NCBI GenBank assembly: GCA_021771695.1
Contig: JAETON010000015.1
Span: 1-53,978 of the forward strand
Origin: Lachnospiraceae bacterium
GTDB taxonomy: Bacteria; Bacillota; Clostridia; Lachnospirales; Lachnospiraceae
Reading direction: 5' to 3'
DNA length: 53,978 nucleotides
Positions 15,807-24,292 of the stretch are shown here, piece by piece. The first letter of the stretch is position 1. Each line of letters starts with the position of its first letter. The position numbers were made by a program, and so were the translations under genes. The notes under the pieces were generated by a model, which was given only the letters and a program-made list of their open reading frames with translations, was not told where the DNA came from and did no database searches.

Positions 15807-16976
15807 TTATTTGAATTCTATATCATAATATCCATTGGTTCTTTTTCCAACTTTAGATACTTTCACATAATAAGTTCCCTTTTTCTTTGGCAGTTTATAA
15901 CTATAATAATTCCCACTTGAAATCTTTTTTGTTTTGATTGGTTTTTTCTTTCCGGCACGGTAAATGCTGAATTTAAATTTACCATTATCACTTTCACCAG
16001 TGAATTTTATTTTCCGCTGCTTTTTCGTAGAACTTACCGTCATTTTATACCAGCGGGAAGCCTTTTCTCCAGTTGTATAAATGTTATCTTTTGATTTTCC
16101 AACTTTGATATTTTTTGCTTTGGTTTTTCGATAGGTTACATTCTTTTTCACAGAATGTTTTATATACATTACTGTGCTTGCCTGATTTGTTTTCGCATTT
16201 AAAACCAGCCGATAACTTCCTGCTTTTAAACCATAAACGCAAGCTTCCGAATCTTCTGGAATTGTATGATATTTTTTCCCGATGATAACCCATTTTCCTT
16301 TTACTTTTTTCTCAATATATGCTGTCGTATTTCCTCCATCCTCTGCAAGCGGAGATATTCCAATCAATGCATAAGAACGTTTCTTCAGAGTAAATGGGTG
16401 ATAGGTTGGTTTTCCTTCTCCTTTTTGTAAAAGAACCTCACTGGTTTTCAGTGTTGTAAAACTATCCTTCCATACATAGGTCATAATCATAGCTTCTTTT
16501 GTATTTGAAGGGAACTCTACATAATAAGATTCTCCCGCTTTTCCATTGACTTTTATAAAGTCTTCGTCTTCTGTTATATTTCTAAGAAACTTCATATCCG
16601 CATCATACAAAGCTATTTTACCTTCATTTTCTTCCGCTGCGGTAAGAAATAGTGTTCCATCTTCTACAATTGTAACTTTTACTTTTCTAGATGATTGAAA
16701 AAAATTTTCATTATAATATTTGATTCCGCCTGTCAGCATATATTTTAATGTATCCATCAAAGAATCAAAACGATATGCCTTAATTTCCGGCTGATTCCAT
16801 TCTTCCGGTTCTGTCTTTCTTGCTCTTGATTCCTTTTTTTCCTTTGCAATCCGAAATACATCCTGTGGACTCTCCGGCTTTTCTAATGCTTTGACATTCC
16901 CTGCCGGTATTGCCATAACAAGAATCAAACTGCATACAATACAAAATCCTATCATTTTCTTACATATTTTTTTCAT
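15807..16976 (-). CDS. Secreted protein, paralogue 1 (unknown function)
   Basis: A 389-residue protein with a signal peptide (basic MKKICKK start, hydrophobic core, cleavage after about residue 31 near VKALE). The ATG at 16976 is chosen because AGAAGG precedes it. After an EPEEWNQPEIKAYRFDS motif and YMLTGGIKYYNE segment come two beta-rich domains, each with the pattern expected of pre-peptidase C-terminal (PPC) type beta sandwiches, ending in KKGTYYVKVSKVGKRTNGYY. It is very Lys- and Tyr-rich. It is a tandem duplicate of the gene just upstream. A wall or surface role is likely but unproven. Confidence 0.65.
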   Translation of the reverse strand: MKKICKKMIGFCIVCSLILVMAIPAGNVKALEKPESPQDVFRIAKEKKESRARKTEPEEWNQPEIKAYRFDSLMDTLKYMLTGGIKYYNENFFQSSRKVKVTIVEDGTLFLTAAEENEGKIALYDADMKFLRNITEDEDFIKVNGKAGESYYVEFPSNTKEAMIMTYVWKDSFTTLKTSEVLLQKGEGKPTYHPFTLKKRSYALIGISPLAEDGGNTTAYIEKKVKGKWVIIGKKYHTIPEDSEACVYGLKAGSYRLVLNAKTNQASTVMYIKHSVKKNVTYRKTKAKNIKVGKSKDNIYTTGEKASRWYKMTVSSTKKQRKIKFTGESDNGKFKFSIYRAGKKKPIKTKKISSGNYYSYKLPKKKGTYYVKVSKVGKRTNGYYDIEFK

Positions 16977-17003
16977 ACAAATACCTTCTTTCCACAATAC
17001 TTT

Positions 17004-18149
17004 TTACTTGTTTCCAAAGTAAATTCCATATGCCCCATTGGTTCTTTTTCCAATTTTAGATACTTTGATATAATACGTACCTTTACGCTTTGGCAGATAA
17101 ATTTTCTTATCTTTATTACCCATTACACTCTTGGTTTCTAAAGCTTTTTTCTTTCCCTTTTGATATACTGTAAATTTAAAACCGCCGTCTTCTGCAGCTC
17201 GAAACAATTCCAAACATTTCTGCTTCTTTACAGACTTCACAGAAACTTTATACCATCTGGATGCTTTTTCTTTGGTTGTATAAATATTCTCTTTTATATC
17301 TTTAAATTTTATATTCTTTGCTTTTGATTTCTTATATGCAACACTCTTTTTCACAGAAGTTCTATCATATCCAACTTTTGCAACCTGAGAAACAGATGAT
17401 TTTAAAACTAAACGATAAGAACCTTTTTCTAATCCATAGAAACATCCCTTTCCTTTTTTTGCTTTTTGGTTAATTGAATTCGTTTTTCCAACCAATGTCC
17501 ATGTTCCATGTTCCTTTTTTTGAATGAATGCATAAATTGTTCCACCTTTGGATGATAATGGAGCAATATTTATTTCAACAAATGAACGTCTTTTTATATT
17601 AAATCCATGATAAGTTGGTGTTCCTTTTCCTTCTTGAAATTCTTCTTCTCTATTTTTCAAATTAGAAAAATTTGATTTCCAAACATATGCTTGAATTAGA
17701 GCCTCTTCCATATTTTTTGGAAATTTTATGTAAAAAATATCTCCTTTTTTTACTTTAACCGGATGGATATATTCATCCAAATTATGACTGACTTTTCTTT
17801 TTTGTGCATCATATAGAATCATATTAGATTTTGATTCACAAGAACCTTCCAAAAATAAAATTCCTTCATCTGCAATCACAAGTTTCACCATTTTATTTGC
17901 CGGCTGGAATTTTTTATTATAATATTTCATTCCGCCAGTCAGCATATATTGTACCAGCTCTTCCTCAGAATCAAACTGATATGCTTTGATTTCTTCTTGA
18001 TTCCATTCTTCCGGTTCAATATTTTTCGCTGCTTTTCTTATCTCTTTTTGTTTATCCGAAGCCTGAACATTTGATCCATAACCAATGATAGAAAATCCTA
18101 AACACATCGATAGAAACATACATATTGCTTTTTTCCATATCTTTTTCAT
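17004..18149 (-). CDS. Secreted protein, paralogue 2 (unknown function)
   Basis: A 381-residue protein with the same plan as its neighbour: signal peptide ending near NVQAS, the EPEEWNQEEIKAYQFDS motif, YMLTGGMKYYNKKF, then two beta-rich domains and the C-terminal KRKGTYYIKVSKIGKRTNGAYG. The start at 18149 is set by GAGGT; the frame opens further upstream only with a TTG. The 27-bp gap to paralogue 1 suggests one transcript with this gene first. The two share their motifs along the full length, so they arose by tandem duplication and have since diverged. No known domain is certain. Confidence 0.65.
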   Translation of the reverse strand: MKKIWKKAICMFLSMCLGFSIIGYGSNVQASDKQKEIRKAAKNIEPEEWNQEEIKAYQFDSEEELVQYMLTGGMKYYNKKFQPANKMVKLVIADEGILFLEGSCESKSNMILYDAQKRKVSHNLDEYIHPVKVKKGDIFYIKFPKNMEEALIQAYVWKSNFSNLKNREEEFQEGKGTPTYHGFNIKRRSFVEINIAPLSSKGGTIYAFIQKKEHGTWTLVGKTNSINQKAKKGKGCFYGLEKGSYRLVLKSSVSQVAKVGYDRTSVKKSVAYKKSKAKNIKFKDIKENIYTTKEKASRWYKVSVKSVKKQKCLELFRAAEDGGFKFTVYQKGKKKALETKSVMGNKDKKIYLPKRKGTYYIKVSKIGKRTNGAYGIYFGNK

Positions 18150-18215
18150 CTTTCTACCTCGCTTTTTCAAAGTTTATCTACTACTAATAAATACAATTTC
18201 CCCTCACAAAATATC

Positions 18216-18758
18216 TCACTTTTTTTCATAAATTATCTTGTCCATTAATACATCATATTCATCTACAGGAATGTTTTCAATCATCAGCTTTTTCCAACAT
18301 AGCAATATTTTTGAAAATTCTGCATCTTGAAGATAACGATCATAAAATCCTGCACCATGGCCTAAACGATGCATATGCATATCTGCAGAAACACAGGGAA
18401 TAATCCCCAACTGGATTTCCTCTTTTGGAAGAATTTTGCAGTATTCATTTGGTTCCATAATTCCATAGGCTCCCTTTTTTAAATCCTCAAAACTTTTTAT
18501 TTCACGCACTTCCATAATTCCTTTTCTGATGCATAAAGGGACGCCGGCTCGTTTCCCCTGTTCCAATGCAAACCCAAGAATCGGCCAAGTATTCACTTCA
18601 TTTTCCATGCTGACATAACAAAAAATCGTATCGGCCTCTTGATATTCCTTCAATCCCAAAACTTGATGTAAAATTGATTGATTGGCAGTTTCTTTATATA
18701 CTTCTGAAAGTTTTTGTTTTCTACTATCTATTAATTTTCGGACTTCTTTTTTCGTCAT
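18216..18758 (-). CDS. 5-formyltetrahydrofolate cyclo-ligase
   Basis: A 180-residue enzyme that uses ATP to turn 5-formyl-THF into 5,10-methenyl-THF, returning folinic acid to the one-carbon pool. It has the family N-terminus KKEVRKLIDSRKQKLS, the central FCYVSMENEVNTWPIL and the C-terminal substrate/ATP site HRLGHGAGFYDRYL (GxGxGxYDR-like). Length is normal. It is on the same strand as fruRK but after their terminator, and 66 bp upstream of the secreted pair. Confidence 0.9.
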   Translation of the reverse strand: MTKKEVRKLIDSRKQKLSEVYKETANQSILHQVLGLKEYQEADTIFCYVSMENEVNTWPILGFALEQGKRAGVPLCIRKGIMEVREIKSFEDLKKGAYGIMEPNEYCKILPKEEIQLGIIPCVSADMHMHRLGHGAGFYDRYLQDAEFSKILLCWKKLMIENIPVDEYDVLMDKIIYEKK

Positions 18759-18811
18759 TTAAAATCTCCTATATTAAAACAAAACGGACAAGGTCTTTCC
18801 TAGTGAAATAA

Positions 18812-18845
18812 AAAATGGGCCTGACATTTCCATCAAACCCATTTT
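18812..18845 (-). terminator. Terminator of fruRK operon
   Basis: AAAATGGGCCTGA (18812-18824) pairs with TCAAACCCATTTT (18833-18845) including two G-U pairs; the minus strand continues with TTTTTATTTC. Confidence 0.85.
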
Positions 18846-18868
18846 ATCATATATATATTACATTTATA

Positions 18869-19774
18869 TTACAACTGATTATATAGTTCCATAATCTTTT
18901 CACCGGTTGCCAAATCTTCTGAAAATGCACTGGCACTTCCTGCTGCCGTTCCCATTTTCAACGCTTCATTGTAATCACCATTACTTCTTAAATATCCAGT
19001 AATAAATCCCGCAACCATAGAATCCCCTGCACCTACAGAGTTCTTTACCTCACCTTTTGGACAAGGAGTTACATGCACATCTCCTTCTTCCGTAATTAAA
19101 ATAGCACCATCTCCAGCCATAGATACAAGAACATTTCTTGCTCCTTTTTCCTGAAGTTTCTTTGCATATTCAATGATTTCATCATTATCTTTTAATACAA
19201 CACCAAACATTTCTCCCAGTTCATGATTATTTGGTTTAATCAAAAATGGATGATATTTTAATACATTCAATAACAGATCTTTCGTTGCATCCACAACAAT
19301 CTGAATATCTTTTTCTTGAAGACGTGCCATAATTCTTTCATAAATATCTTCCGGAAGGCTTGCCGGGATACTCCCTGCCAAAACAAGCATATCTCCATCT
19401 TGTAACTGGTCGATTTTTTCAAACATCATATTCAGTTCATCCTCATGGATGATTGGTCCAAGTCCGTTAATTTCACTTTCTTCATTCGATTTAATTTTTA
19501 CATTAATTCTAGTCATGCCTTCACGCAGACGGATAAAATCAGGCGTGAATCCAAGTTCTTTCGCACCTGCTTCGATGGCATCACCAGTAAATCCTGCAAT
19601 GAATCCAAGACCTACACTATCAATTCCAAGATTCGACAATACATTGGATACATTAATTCCCTTTCCTCCGCAGTACATATCTTCTCTTGTCGTACGATTA
19701 ACCATTCCTAATGTTAAATCATCTACCTTGATGACATAATCAATGGCTGGATTGAATGTTACTGTGTAAATCAT
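18869..19774 (-). CDS. fruK: 1-phosphofructokinase
   Basis: A 301-residue PfkB-family (ribokinase fold) kinase that phosphorylates fructose-1-phosphate to fructose-1,6-bisphosphate. Signatures: TFNPAIDYVI at the start, GGKGINVSNVL (37-47) and NSVGAGDSMVAGFITG (about 245-260) with the catalytic Asp. Its start abuts the stop of an upstream DeoR gene, so the two are one operon. The fructose PTS permease gene (fruA) that normally follows is missing; a terminator comes instead. Tagatose-6-phosphate kinase is the main alternative, but the fruR-fruK pairing favours 1-phosphofructokinase. Confidence 0.85.
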   Translation of the reverse strand: MIYTVTFNPAIDYVIKVDDLTLGMVNRTTREDMYCGGKGINVSNVLSNLGIDSVGLGFIAGFTGDAIEAGAKELGFTPDFIRLREGMTRINVKIKSNEESEINGLGPIIHEDELNMMFEKIDQLQDGDMLVLAGSIPASLPEDIYERIMARLQEKDIQIVVDATKDLLLNVLKYHPFLIKPNNHELGEMFGVVLKDNDEIIEYAKKLQEKGARNVLVSMAGDGAILITEEGDVHVTPCPKGEVKNSVGAGDSMVAGFITGYLRSNGDYNEALKMGTAAGSASAFSEDLATGEKIMELYNQL

Positions 19775-20518
19775 TTAAAATACCTCCTTAATGGTTGTCA
19801 GGTTATTATATTCTTTATTCATTAATTTATCGGTGATAATTACTGCCTTTTCTATATCTCTGAATTTCACAGATGATATTTGATCAAATTTTGAATGATC
19901 TGCTAAAACATATACCTCCTTGCAATGATTCATTGCTTCCCTCTTAATCGACGCTTCTTTTAAATCCGGCGTTGTAAAACCTCTTTTTCTGTCAATTCCA
20001 TTCACTCCAAAAAATCCTTTGGAAAAATTATATTTTTCCAAACTCTCTAAAGCATCATCTCCCACAACTGCTTCTGTCACTGCTTTGATTTCTCCTCCTA
20101 AAAGACGTACGTGAAATCCTGCATTCATCAATTTTCTAGCATGACCGATTCCATTTGTTACATAAACTACATCATATTCCTTTAAAAAATCAATCATCCA
20201 TTCTGTCGTGGTACCGGCATCAATATAAATAAAATCCCTTGGACAAACCATCCCTGCTGCATATTTCGCAATCCTTTGTTTTTCTTCCAAATGCTTTCTA
20301 GATTTCTGCTTTACTGCTTCTTCCGAAGACAGCACAGTCTTTACTGCTGTAGCTCCTCCATGAACTTTCACTAAAAGTCCCTGTTTATCCAAAGCTGTCA
20401 AATCCCGGCGGATCGTAGATTCCGAAGTATTCAACTGTTTTGTTAATTCTGTCACCGTTACAGACTGTTCTTTCCTTAACAATTCCAAAATCTTATCAAA
20501 TCTTTCCTGTGCCAGCAT
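19775..20518 (-). CDS. fruR: DeoR family repressor of the fructose operon
   Basis: A 247-residue DeoR/GlpR regulator: winged helix at 1-57 (RFDKILELLRKEQSV, LTKQLNTSESTIRRDLTALDK) and DeoRC sugar-phosphate domain (YIDAGTTTEWMIDFL, VYVTNGIGHARKL, VLADHSKFDQISSV). Directly linked to fruK, so it most likely senses fructose-1-phosphate and represses its own operon. Its promoter carries three 10-bp direct repeats just upstream of the -35 box, a fitting operator. The ATG at 20518 is preceded by AGAGGTGATG. Confidence 0.85.
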   Translation of the reverse strand: MLAQERFDKILELLRKEQSVTVTELTKQLNTSESTIRRDLTALDKQGLLVKVHGGATAVKTVLSSEEAVKQKSRKHLEEKQRIAKYAAGMVCPRDFIYIDAGTTTEWMIDFLKEYDVVYVTNGIGHARKLMNAGFHVRLLGGEIKAVTEAVVGDDALESLEKYNFSKGFFGVNGIDRKRGFTTPDLKEASIKREAMNHCKEVYVLADHSKFDQISSVKFRDIEKAVIITDKLMNKEYNNLTTIKEVF

Positions 20519-20552
20519 ATCATCACCTCTGGTTTTTTACTTCCATATACAC

Positions 20553-20580
20553 ATTATAGCATCAATTCAGCCAAAGTCAA
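20553..20580 (-). promoter_or_regulatory. fruRK promoter
   Basis: On the minus strand -35 TTGACT (rc of 20575-20580), 16-bp spacer, -10 TATAAT (rc of 20553-20558), 35 bp before the fruR start. Confidence 0.8.
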
Positions 20581-20607
20581 TCATTTTCTATCATTTTCAG
20601 TCATTTT
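20581..20607 (-). promoter_or_regulatory. Triple 10-bp direct repeat, probable FruR operator
   Basis: TCATTTT recurs at exactly 10-bp steps (20581, 20591, 20601), abutting the -35 box. Regular 10-bp repeats are a known type of operator for DeoR-family regulators. The last repeat overlaps the stop codon of the ABC permease gene. Confidence 0.6.
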
Positions 20608-22666
20608 ATTTTAACATAGACTTACTTCCTGCGTAGGTTGCAATCATATACCCTCCATATACAACCAGCACTGTAATCAATGATTTTATTACTGCATCTG
20701 CAATGTTCATATGTCCTAAAGTCGATATAACATTCGATGCAGTTGTTATTCCTACATAAGAATGTACTAACGCAAGACTTAATGGTATCAAAAAGTAAAT
20801 AATAATCTGAGCTTTAATGGAACCTCGAATCATTCTGGAATCAGCACCTATTTTTCTCAACATCCGGTATTTCGGAATATTATCTGCATTTTCACTTAAT
20901 TGCTGCAATGCAAGAACTGCTGCACACGTAATCAAAAATACTGTTCCAATATAAATTGCTATATAGGTGATAATTGTACTTAATCCTGCACTTTGCTCAT
21001 ACACCCCTCTTTTTGAGACTGCTGTATTATAAGGTGCTTTCTTTTTACTACTATTTTTACCATAAATGCTCTTTAATTGTTTATCTAGCTTTTCAGAATA
21101 TCCCTTCTCTGAATCTTTCCAATTGATACTTAGATAATTCGTATATACTCCCAATTTCATATTTTCGATTACCTTATCATTTACAATTAAAGTTCCTGCA
21201 TCCATTTGGCTTGGAGAATTCATATAACCATAAGACAAAATATTTTTATATGGTTTCATTGTTTTCCCATCTAGAATCAACTTTTGTTGATCTTTTACAG
21301 CATCTTTATAGACTTCTTCAATATTGTCATAATTACAACTGACTGCATATTCATTTTCTGCCAATTTCAATTGTTTTTTCCCAACATTTTTTAGAAAGCG
21401 ATTATAATCTGATAATTTAATATAAACGAGAGGCATATCTTTTGCTTCTTCAATTTGTTTTTTTGGAAATGCACTTAGTTCTTCCCTTCCAGATAAGAAA
21501 GGACGGATTGTCATATAGGAATCTTTTGAATTTGGCTGAAAATAAATATCAATTGGGGTAATATTTTTTGCATGACTGGAAATATCAATTCCGTCTTTTT
21601 CCAACTGTTTTAACAAAAACATACTGTCGCTTTCTTCACCTTTTTCTGCCTTATAATTCCTATAATTATATTTATAAAAACTGTAATCAAATAACGTTGT
21701 TTCACTTAAATTTCCTTTTACCGTTGCCGCCATTCCCATACCTGTTGCAAATGCACTAATTGCAAGAAACATCATTAGACATAACATTGTCATAGATACA
21801 AAAGTAGTTGTAATTTTAGAATTAATCTGCCGCAAGATAAACATATTTAATCCACGGTAATAAAACGTCTTATTGCTCTTTGCAAGCCTTAACAAAAATC
21901 CTGATAAAGATAAAAAGAATAAAAATGTTCCTACAATTCCTAACAGAATACTCATTTTAAATTCTGTATCAATTTGCATCATTCCATTATTTTTAATAAA
22001 ATGATATGCTGTTCCAATACATGCTATGGAAATTACAAATAAAATAAAAGACAGCCATAAATTTTTTACCTTCAGCTTTTGATTTTTCTTTGCAGAATTT
22101 AACAAATCAATTAACTTACATTTTGAAATAGATATTCCATTAAAAATCATAACAATTAAGAAAATCACCGCAAAATATAAAATTGTCTGACCGAAGGCAC
22201 TCATAGAAAACACAAACTGGAATTCTTTCATCTTTACAACAAACATTTTCGCTGTTAGAACCGCCAATCCCTGTGATAAGAAAATTCCTGCTGCTAACCC
22301 TGCAATTAATGCAAAAATACCTATAAATAAGGTTTCAATCACTAATATCTTTGATACCTGCTTTTTTTCCATTCCAAGAAGCAGATAAATTCCCATTTCC
22401 TTATGCCTTCGCTTCATTAAAAATTGATTGGCATATACAATTAAAAGTCCTAAAATTACTGCAATAAAAATTGATATTCCGCTAATCATCATCTGCAGCA
22501 ACTCCATCATTCCTCTTTGATCTTCATTTATTTTTAAAACAGCCTGCTGGCTGTGAATGGAATTAAACATATAAAACAGACAAATTCCAAAAGTCAGCGT
22601 TAAAAAATAAATAGTATAATCACGTACACTTTTTTTTACGTTACTTAAAGCAATTTTAGAATACAT
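20606..22666 (-). CDS. BceB-type ABC transporter permease (FtsX family)
   Basis: A 686-residue permease with about ten membrane helices: one at 13-35, three in the first FtsX domain, further helices near 195-310, then a large extracellular domain (about 320-555) and three C-terminal helices. This single-chain plan with the long outer loop is that of BceB/VraE permeases, which detect and remove cell-wall-targeting peptide antibiotics such as bacitracin or lantibiotics. The ATG at 22666 (MYSKIALSNVKKS) is preferred; the upstream GTG at 22678 lies in the ribosome site GGGAGGTG. It overlaps the ATPase gene by 11 bp. Confidence 0.85.
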   Translation of the reverse strand: MYSKIALSNVKKSVRDYTIYFLTLTFGICLFYMFNSIHSQQAVLKINEDQRGMMELLQMMISGISIFIAVILGLLIVYANQFLMKRRHKEMGIYLLLGMEKKQVSKILVIETLFIGIFALIAGLAAGIFLSQGLAVLTAKMFVVKMKEFQFVFSMSAFGQTILYFAVIFLIVMIFNGISISKCKLIDLLNSAKKNQKLKVKNLWLSFILFVISIACIGTAYHFIKNNGMMQIDTEFKMSILLGIVGTFLFFLSLSGFLLRLAKSNKTFYYRGLNMFILRQINSKITTTFVSMTMLCLMMFLAISAFATGMGMAATVKGNLSETTLFDYSFYKYNYRNYKAEKGEESDSMFLLKQLEKDGIDISSHAKNITPIDIYFQPNSKDSYMTIRPFLSGREELSAFPKKQIEEAKDMPLVYIKLSDYNRFLKNVGKKQLKLAENEYAVSCNYDNIEEVYKDAVKDQQKLILDGKTMKPYKNILSYGYMNSPSQMDAGTLIVNDKVIENMKLGVYTNYLSINWKDSEKGYSEKLDKQLKSIYGKNSSKKKAPYNTAVSKRGVYEQSAGLSTIITYIAIYIGTVFLITCAAVLALQQLSENADNIPKYRMLRKIGADSRMIRGSIKAQIIIYFLIPLSLALVHSYVGITTASNVISTLGHMNIADAVIKSLITVLVVYGGYMIATYAGSKSMLK

Positions 22667-23423
22667 TGGTACTGTCACCTCCCAGAAGCGTTACAACTTC
22701 AATAATACGGTCAAAAAACTGTTTTCTGGAATCCTGTCCGCGAATTAACTCATTAAAAATCTTTCCATCTTTTATAAATAAAATTCTCTTACAATAACTG
22801 GCTGTAAATGCATCATGGGTTACCATTAGAATGGTTGCATTCATTTCCACATTCATTGTATCCAGACTATCTAAGAGCATTCTCGCCGATTTACTGTCTA
22901 ATGCTCCAGTTGGTTCATCTGCAAGAATCAAAGACGGATTCGATACAATGGCTCTGGCACTGGCAACTCTCTGCTTTTGTCCGCCTGACATTTGGTATGG
23001 ATATTTTTCCAGCACTTCTGTAATCATTAAACGTTCTGCAATGGACTTTACTCTCTCATTAATTTCTTTGGCAGGAACTTTCATAATGGTTAATGCCAAT
23101 GCGATATTTTCATATGCAGTTAATGTATCCAATAAATTAAAATCCTGAAAAATAAATCCCAACTGTTCTCTCCGAAACTTTGATAAATGTTTCCCCTTTA
23201 ATTTTGTTACATCCATCCCATCAATTAAAATATGTCCAGATGTTACTCTATCAATGGTGGATATGCAATTTAACAATGTAGTTTTTCCGCTTCCGGATGC
23301 TCCCATAATTCCGATAAACTCTCCTGGTTCCACTTGAAAGCTGATCCGGTCCACCGCTTTTGTAAGATTTCCTTTATTTCCATAATATTTTTCAATATTT
23401 TCTACTTGAAGTACAGGTTTCAT
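22656..23423 (-). CDS. BceA-type ABC transporter ATP-binding protein
   Basis: A 255-residue ATPase with Walker A GASGSGKTT (41-49), Q-loop FIFQDFNLLDTL, signature MSGGQKQRVASARA, Walker B LILADEPTGALD and the H-loop MVTHD. It belongs to the MacB/BceA group and pairs with the overlapping permease. Together they form a peptide-antibiotic resistance and sensing transporter. A direct repeat typical for an OmpR-type regulator lies about 80-95 bp upstream. The matching kinase and regulator are 1-2.5 kb away, on the same strand but separated by two plus-strand genes. Confidence 0.9.
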   Translation of the reverse strand: MKPVLQVENIEKYYGNKGNLTKAVDRISFQVEPGEFIGIMGASGSGKTTLLNCISTIDRVTSGHILIDGMDVTKLKGKHLSKFRREQLGFIFQDFNLLDTLTAYENIALALTIMKVPAKEINERVKSIAERLMITEVLEKYPYQMSGGQKQRVASARAIVSNPSLILADEPTGALDSKSARMLLDSLDTMNVEMNATILMVTHDAFTASYCKRILFIKDGKIFNELIRGQDSRKQFFDRIIEVVTLLGGDSTNVF

Positions 23424-23501
23424 TTTCTATCTCCTTCTTTCTTATTTTTTTGATTGCAGCTTTAATATATCATTCAACACTAAAATAAACCATTGAACTT
23501 C

Positions 23502-23519
23502 CTTACAGAAAACTTACAG
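23502..23519 (-). promoter_or_regulatory. Probable response-regulator site upstream of the Bce-type transporter
   Basis: CTTACAG occurs at 23502-23508 and 23513-23519, an 11-bp period as used by OmpR-family dimers. On the minus strand it lies upstream of the ABC genes and about 25-30 bp above weak TATATT-like -10 sequences, as expected for an activated promoter. Its protein partner (the regulator at 25321) is inferred. Confidence 0.5.
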
Positions 23520-23547
23520 TTTTGTCACTTTAAAATTTTAGCTGATA

Positions 23548-23576
23548 TTGTGTTTTTATCTAAAAACAATTATACT
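23548..23576 (+). promoter_or_regulatory. Possible cupin-gene promoter
   Basis: TTGTGT (23548-23553), 17-bp spacer, TATACT (23571-23576), 43 bp before the cupin ATG. The -35 box is weak. Confidence 0.45.
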
Positions 23577-23619
23577 AAAAATAACCATATACGAAAAATA
23601 TTTACACGGAGGTTATAGT

Positions 23620-23970
23620 ATGTATTTAAAAAATGAAGATGTACAAATGGAAGCAGTAGAAAATGCCCGCGGCGGCAAGGGAACCATTTATAAAACATGC
23701 TTCCTTACAAAAGAAGACATGAAAAACAGCAGCCGTCTATTTGGCAAAGTTATTATTCCGCCAGGATGTTCTTTCGGATACCACGAACATCATAATGAAG
23801 GAGAAGCTTATCATATTTTACAGGGTAAAGGATTATACAATGATAACGGCAATGAATACGAAGTCAATGCCGGTGACACAACCTACACCCCAGATGGATG
23901 CGGCCATGGTATTGAAAATATCGGCGATGAAGATTTGATTTTAATTGCTTTAATTTTATTAGATAAATAA
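23620..23970 (+). CDS. Single-domain cupin protein
   Basis: A 116-residue cupin from the ATG at 23620, which has CGGAGG upstream; the open frame to 23548 begins in the promoter. The two cupin motifs are clear: GxxxxYHEHHNEGEAYHILQG (metal-binding His and Glu) and GDTTYTPDGCGHGIENIG with the last His. It binds a divalent metal in a small beta barrel; substrates of this group vary and none is indicated here. It is inserted on the opposite strand between the Bce-type transporter and its two-component system. Confidence 0.85.
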   Translation: MYLKNEDVQMEAVENARGGKGTIYKTCFLTKEDMKNSSRLFGKVIIPPGCSFGYHEHHNEGEAYHILQGKGLYNDNGNEYEVNAGDTTYTPDGCGHGIENIGDEDLILIALILLDK

Positions 23971-24041
23971 AAAAACTGAAATTTTTTCCGTTCATAAGAC
24001 CTGAAAATTCAGCCATACTATAGAAAAGGAGGCTGAATTAT

Positions 24042-24260
24042 ATGAATGATAAAAAAGATCAGAAGAAAAATCAAAGACAATTAACCAATGAAGAAATTGA
24101 TGAAAACATCTTTGATATGTGCAATGTCTGCTCTGCTGCAGATTGTACAGGCTTAATCCGAGTAGAACCGGCAACAGATTATGAAGATGAAGCTTATATG
24201 GATTTATATCCCTATAAACCTCCGGTTCTTCCTGCAGATGATGAATTTGAAGACGATTAA
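24042..24260 (+). CDS. Small acidic protein with CxxC-like cysteines
   Basis: A 72-residue protein with a strong AAAGGAGG ribosome site before the ATG at 24042. It has a charged N-terminus, a cysteine cluster (MCNVCSAADCTG, about 26-37) and a very acidic C-terminus ending ADDEFEDD. The three cysteines may bind a metal. I do not know the family. It follows the cupin gene by 71 bp on the same strand and ends at a terminator shared with the convergent kinase gene. Confidence 0.6.
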   Translation: MNDKKDQKKNQRQLTNEEIDENIFDMCNVCSAADCTGLIRVEPATDYEDEAYMDLYPYKPPVLPADDEFEDD

Positions 24261-24292
24261 AAACACAGACCGCAAATATGCGGTCTATGTTT
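24261..24292. terminator. Bidirectional terminator
   Basis: AAACACAGACCGC (24261-24273) pairs with GCGGTCTATGTTT (24280-24292), one mismatch, with T-runs on both strands. It separates the small acidic gene from the convergent sensor kinase gene. Confidence 0.9.
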
